Assembly: GCF_016904885.1 (NCBI RefSeq)
Contig: NZ_JADWYI010000001.1
Coordinates: 3,596,001-3,660,000, forward strand
Length of the DNA: 64,000 nt
Direction: 5' to 3'
From: Archangium primigenium
Lineage (GTDB): Bacteria > Myxococcota > Myxococcia > Myxococcales > Myxococcaceae
This document shows positions 61,301 through 64,000 of the stretch, in pieces. Position 1 is the stretch's first letter. The number at the start of each line of letters is the position of its first letter. Both the position numbers and the translations under genes were made by a program. The notes below the pieces were generated by a model. It was given only the letters and a program-made list of their open reading frames with translations, was not told the origin of the DNA and did not search any database.

Positions 61301-62380
61301 ATGCTCAGCGTCAATGACTCTCGTCCCGCTCTCACTTCCGCCCGCAGGTCGTCTTACGCGAGGAGCGCGCTCCTTTTGAGTGCCGCGCTCGCGACGGGTT
61401 GTGGTTCGGAGCAGATGCCCACGGAGAGCGCGCCGACGGTCACCGAGAGCCAGTCCCCGGAGATGGTATTGGAGCAGGCCAAACCCAGCCAGGACGTGCA
61501 GGCGGCGAGCGACGCCGTCTACTCGCCGCTCGCTGGCAGCATCAACCTGAACTTCGTCATCGATTCGAATGGGAAGCTGACGCCGTCGGCCACGGGGTCC
61601 GAGACGCACGTCATCAACGATCTCGAGATCGGGACGTTCAACCTCTGGGCGATCAGGACGTGGATCGGGAACTACTCCGGACGCGTGCCCGAGGATGCGT
61701 TCCTCCGGGGTCCCACGCCCTGGAACAACCTGTATGCCGTCTATGGGTGGCCCGAGGTCCAGACGATCGTGGGCGCTTATTCCGTCCAGGTCCTGGGAAC
61801 CACCACCCAGCCCGTGGCCCTGGTCAACCGGGACTTCGACAACCGGAACAACAGCATCCCCGCGACCTACTCCACCCAGCTGACCACGCAGGTCAACACC
61901 ACCTCGACGAGCACCTGGAACAGCACGAACACCGTCACCGTGGGGCAGAGCCTCAAGTATGGCTTCACCATCTTCGGGACGGGGGTCGAGGGCACGACGA
62001 CCTTCAGCTACGCGCGGAACTGGGGAGAGGGTGGCAGCAAGTCGACGTCGACCACGGTGGGAACGACGGACACCATCAGCGTGACGGTGCCCGCCTACCA
62101 GATGCGCCGTGCGACGCTGTCGGCCACCAAGGGCACCATGCGGATTCGGGTCAAGTACCGGGCCCGGTTGTCGGGCTGCGCCGCGACCAATTACTACCCG
62201 AAGCTCAACGGCCATCACTTCTACTGCTACGACGCCACGAACATGCTGGCCACCTCGGGTCAGCCCACCATCAAGGAAATGACCGAGGACATGGAGATTG
62301 GTTATTACTCCAACGCCACCCTGAGCGTGTATGACACGCAGGGCGTCCGGCAGTCCATGGTTCCCGTGAGCATCCAGTAG
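61301..62380 (+). CDS. Aerolysin-like pore-forming toxin, predicted lipoprotein
   Basis: 359 residues. The signal ends at ALATGCGSE (lipoprotein-like). After a short acidic linker comes a receptor-like part (about 80-180, with FNLWAIRTWIGNYSG and NNLYAVYGWPEVQ). The remaining half is Ser/Thr-rich amphipathic beta with an alternating pattern (STSTWNSTNTVTVGQSLKYG, TTTFSYARNWGEGGSKSTST), typical of aerolysin/ETX-MTX2 stem and insertion hairpins. Two late cysteines (SGCAAT and FYCYD) may pair. Candidate pore former for predation or competition. The family is assigned by pattern only. Lower GC than neighbours and an AT-rich leader suggest gain by transfer. Confidence 0.65.
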   Translation: MLSVNDSRPALTSARRSSYARSALLLSAALATGCGSEQMPTESAPTVTESQSPEMVLEQAKPSQDVQAASDAVYSPLAGSINLNFVIDSNGKLTPSATGSETHVINDLEIGTFNLWAIRTWIGNYSGRVPEDAFLRGPTPWNNLYAVYGWPEVQTIVGAYSVQVLGTTTQPVALVNRDFDNRNNSIPATYSTQLTTQVNTTSTSTWNSTNTVTVGQSLKYGFTIFGTGVEGTTTFSYARNWGEGGSKSTSTTVGTTDTISVTVPAYQMRRATLSATKGTMRIRVKYRARLSGCAATNYYPKLNGHHFYCYDATNMLATSGQPTIKEMTEDMEIGYYSNATLSVYDTQGVRQSMVPVSIQ

Positions 62381-62444
62381 CATGGCGTTGCGGTGGCCCG
62401 CGGCGATGCGGCGATGCAAACGCCGGGGTGTTATCGTCGCGGCC

Positions 62445-63167
62445 ATGACGGAGAGGACCACGGAGGTGCGCGCGCGCATCCTGCGGGCGGCGGCCGAGCT
62501 GCTGGCCGAGGGCGGGCGGGAGGCGGTGTCCACGCGGGCGGTGAGCGCCGCCGCCGGCGTGCAGGCGCCCACGCTCTACCGGCAGTTCGGTGACATGCGG
62601 GGACTGCTCGATGCGCTCGCCCTCGAGACCCTGGCGGACTACGTGCGCCAGAAGGCCACGCGCGAGCACGCCGCGGATCCCATCGAGGATCTGCGGCGGG
62701 GATGGGATCTGCATGTGTCCTTCGGGCTCGCCAACCCCGTCGTGTTCGCCCTCATCTACGCGGACCCCGCCACCGAGGCCACCACCTCGGCGGGACGCGA
62801 GGGCGAGGCGCACCTGCACCGGCTCGTGGCCCGTGTCGCCGAGGCGGGGCGGCTCCGGGTGGACGTCGCGCATGCCGTGCGCCTGATCGCCTCCGCCGGG
62901 CTCGGGGTGACCCTGTCCCTCATCCGCACGCCCCCCGAGGCGCGGGATTCCCGGCTCTCGGAAACCACGCGCGAGGCGGTGCTCGCCGCCATTCTCACGG
63001 ACTCGCGGTCCACCCGTGCTTCCGCCGAGACGTCTGGCACGGACCGGGTGGCGGCCCGCGCCGTGGCCCTGCGCGCCGTGCTCCCCGAGGCGCCCGAGGG
63101 GCTCTCGCAAGCGGAACGGCAACTGCTGGGCGAGTGGCTCGACCGCCTGGCGGGCGTGACGCGGTAG
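62445..63167 (+). CDS. TetR-family transcriptional regulator
   Basis: 240 residues. N-terminal helix-turn-helix (RAVSAAAGVQAPTLYRQFGDMRGLLDAL) in residues about 12-55, followed by a helical ligand domain. Likely represses a nearby promoter; the PRISE-like reductase gene downstream is the first candidate, 94 bp away. ATG 62445 is favoured over an upstream frame extension since it fits the family N-terminus. Confidence 0.88.
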   Translation: MTERTTEVRARILRAAAELLAEGGREAVSTRAVSAAAGVQAPTLYRQFGDMRGLLDALALETLADYVRQKATREHAADPIEDLRRGWDLHVSFGLANPVVFALIYADPATEATTSAGREGEAHLHRLVARVAEAGRLRVDVAHAVRLIASAGLGVTLSLIRTPPEARDSRLSETTREAVLAAILTDSRSTRASAETSGTDRVAARAVALRAVLPEAPEGLSQAERQLLGEWLDRLAGVTR

Positions 63168-63261
63168 GCCGCGCTCCGCCGCCGAGCACGCGTCCTCTCG
63201 TGCCTCCCTCGTGAGCCCCGGATGGGGTGCTCAGTATGAGGAGGGAAGGGGAGGTGCGCGC

Positions 63262-64000
63262 ATGGCGGAAACGGCCTTGGTGGTGGGAGCGAGTGGAATC
63301 GTGGGCAGCGCGATCGCGGCGCTCCTGCACGCGGAGGGCTGGACAGTCCACGGCCTCGCTCGCCGCCCGACGGAGCAGCCCGGCGTGCGGCCCGTCACGG
63401 CGGATCTCCAGGACGCGCGGAGCCTGGCCCAGGCGCTGTCCGGACTCGCGCCCCACGCGGTGTTCCTCACGACCTGGTCGCGGCAGGCCACCGAGGCGGA
63501 GAACATCCGGGTCAACGCCGCCATGGTCCGCCACCTCCTGGACGCCCTGCGCCCCGCCAGGAGCGTGCGCCACGTGGCGCTGGTGACCGGGCTCAAGCAC
63601 TACCTCGGGCCCTTCGAGGCGTACGGCAAGGGCACGCTTCCGCAGACGCCCTTCCGCGAGGAGCAGGGGCGGCTCGACATCGAGAACTTCTATTACGCCC
63701 AGGAGGACGAGGTCTTCGCCGCCGCCGCGCGGGATGGCTTCGCGTGGAGCGTGCACCGTCCGCACACGGTGATTGGCGAGGCGGTGGGCAACGCCATGAA
63801 CATGGGCTCCACCCTGGCCGTCTACGCCACGCTCTGCCGTGAGCTGGGGCGGCCTTTCTATTTCCCGGGCTCGGCCGTCCAGTGGAACGGGCTCACCGAC
63901 ATGACCGACGCGCGGCTGCTCGCGCGGCACCTGTTGTGGGCCACGACGACCCCCGCCGCGCGCGACCAGGCCTTCAATGTCGTCAATGGCGACGTCTTCC
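63262..64000 (+). CDS. PRISE-like SDR reductase (cut by right edge)
   Basis: First 246 codons of an extended/atypical SDR. Opens with ALVVGASGIVGSAIAALL (Rossmann Gly-rich loop), then VTGLKHYLGPFEAYG, NFYYAQEDEVF and WSVHRPHTVIG, the conserved signature of progesterone 5-beta-reductase/iridoid synthase-like (PRISE) enzymes. Reduces enone groups with NADPH in plants and some bacteria. GGGGAGG lies 7 bp before ATG 63262. About 100 residues are expected beyond the window. Confidence 0.88.
   Translation, partial: MAETALVVGASGIVGSAIAALLHAEGWTVHGLARRPTEQPGVRPVTADLQDARSLAQALSGLAPHAVFLTTWSRQATEAENIRVNAAMVRHLLDALRPARSVRHVALVTGLKHYLGPFEAYGKGTLPQTPFREEQGRLDIENFYYAQEDEVFAAAARDGFAWSVHRPHTVIGEAVGNAMNMGSTLAVYATLCRELGRPFYFPGSAVQWNGLTDMTDARLLARHLLWATTTPAARDQAFNVVNGDVF

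Noticed and set aside
1-64000. CRISPR arrays, tRNA or rRNA genes, insertion sequences, retron or prophage genes
   Set aside because: None seen on either strand: no regularly spaced repeats, no transposase, integrase or reverse transcriptase motif, and no cloverleaf recognised by eye. A tRNAscan or HMM run would settle the RNA part.

Overview
The window is about 70% GC, with strongly biased third codon positions. It carries hallmarks of a myxobacterium of the Cystobacterineae type (Archangium, Cystobacter, Melittangium or a relative): Pkn-type Ser/Thr kinases with a C-terminal membrane anchor, a MYXO-CTERM-like sorting tail on a secreted M36 protease, many lipoproteins and outer-membrane proteins, a PilZ protein beside a hybrid histidine kinase, and many secreted hydrolases. 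The genus is inference. No rRNA, tRNA, CRISPR array, insertion sequence or prophage was recognised. Gene density is high on both strands, and most long open frames antisense to these genes are GC-driven shadows.

Layout. 1-6.3 kb: an M16 zinc peptidase lipoprotein cut by the left edge, a propeller-like lipoprotein, a stand-alone copy of the C-terminal half of translation factor IF-2, and a two-gene ABC exporter whose permease looks frameshifted near its end. 6.3-11.1 kb: a 1,599-residue secreted M36 metalloprotease with four Ig/PKD-like repeats. 11.3-16.4 kb: a five-gene leftward operon of phosphate-porin-like protein, VTC-type polyphosphate polymerase, a thymidylate-kinase-like protein fused to helical repeats, a DUF4956-like membrane protein and a lipoprotein. 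This reads as a phosphate-uptake and polyphosphate module.

16.6-27.4 kb: two transmembrane Ser/Thr kinases with similar architecture flank a sulfur-transfer and Fe-S group (rhodanese, rhodanese-MoeB fusion, IscA-like) and housekeeping enzymes (thioesterase, deoxynucleoside kinase, glycerophosphodiesterase). A SprT-like peptidase follows. 27.3-32.4 kb: hypothetical and membrane proteins, a small secreted cysteine-rich protein with its own promoter and hairpin, a zinc-ribbon protein and nadA. 32.7-38.8 kb: a translationally coupled signalling operon of degenerate receiver-PilZ-GNAT protein, methyltransferase and a kinase-receiver-kinase hybrid. 38.9-41.9 kb: two convergent POT peptide transporters sharing a strong terminator.

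41.9-58.6 kb: a secreted barrel-like protein, a patatin phospholipase, a GH5 glycosidase, an HtrA protease, an ArsC/Spx-like protein, a GH43-like enzyme with a seven-bladed lectin-like propeller, uvrA, a metallophosphoesterase strikingly like the eukaryotic RNA lariat debranching enzyme Dbr1, a GNAT, a cytosolic class-3-type lipase and a HIT protein. 58.6-64 kb: an SDR and drug-efflux pair beside a decayed LysR regulator gene, an AT-rich leader followed by an aerolysin-like pore-forming lipoprotein, a TetR regulator and a PRISE-like reductase cut by the right edge.

The observations most worth following are the polyphosphate operon with its kinase-repeat fusion, the Dbr1-like phosphoesterase, the orphan IF-2 C-terminal protein, the PilZ/methyltransferase/double-kinase operon, and the aerolysin-like gene behind its low-GC leader.
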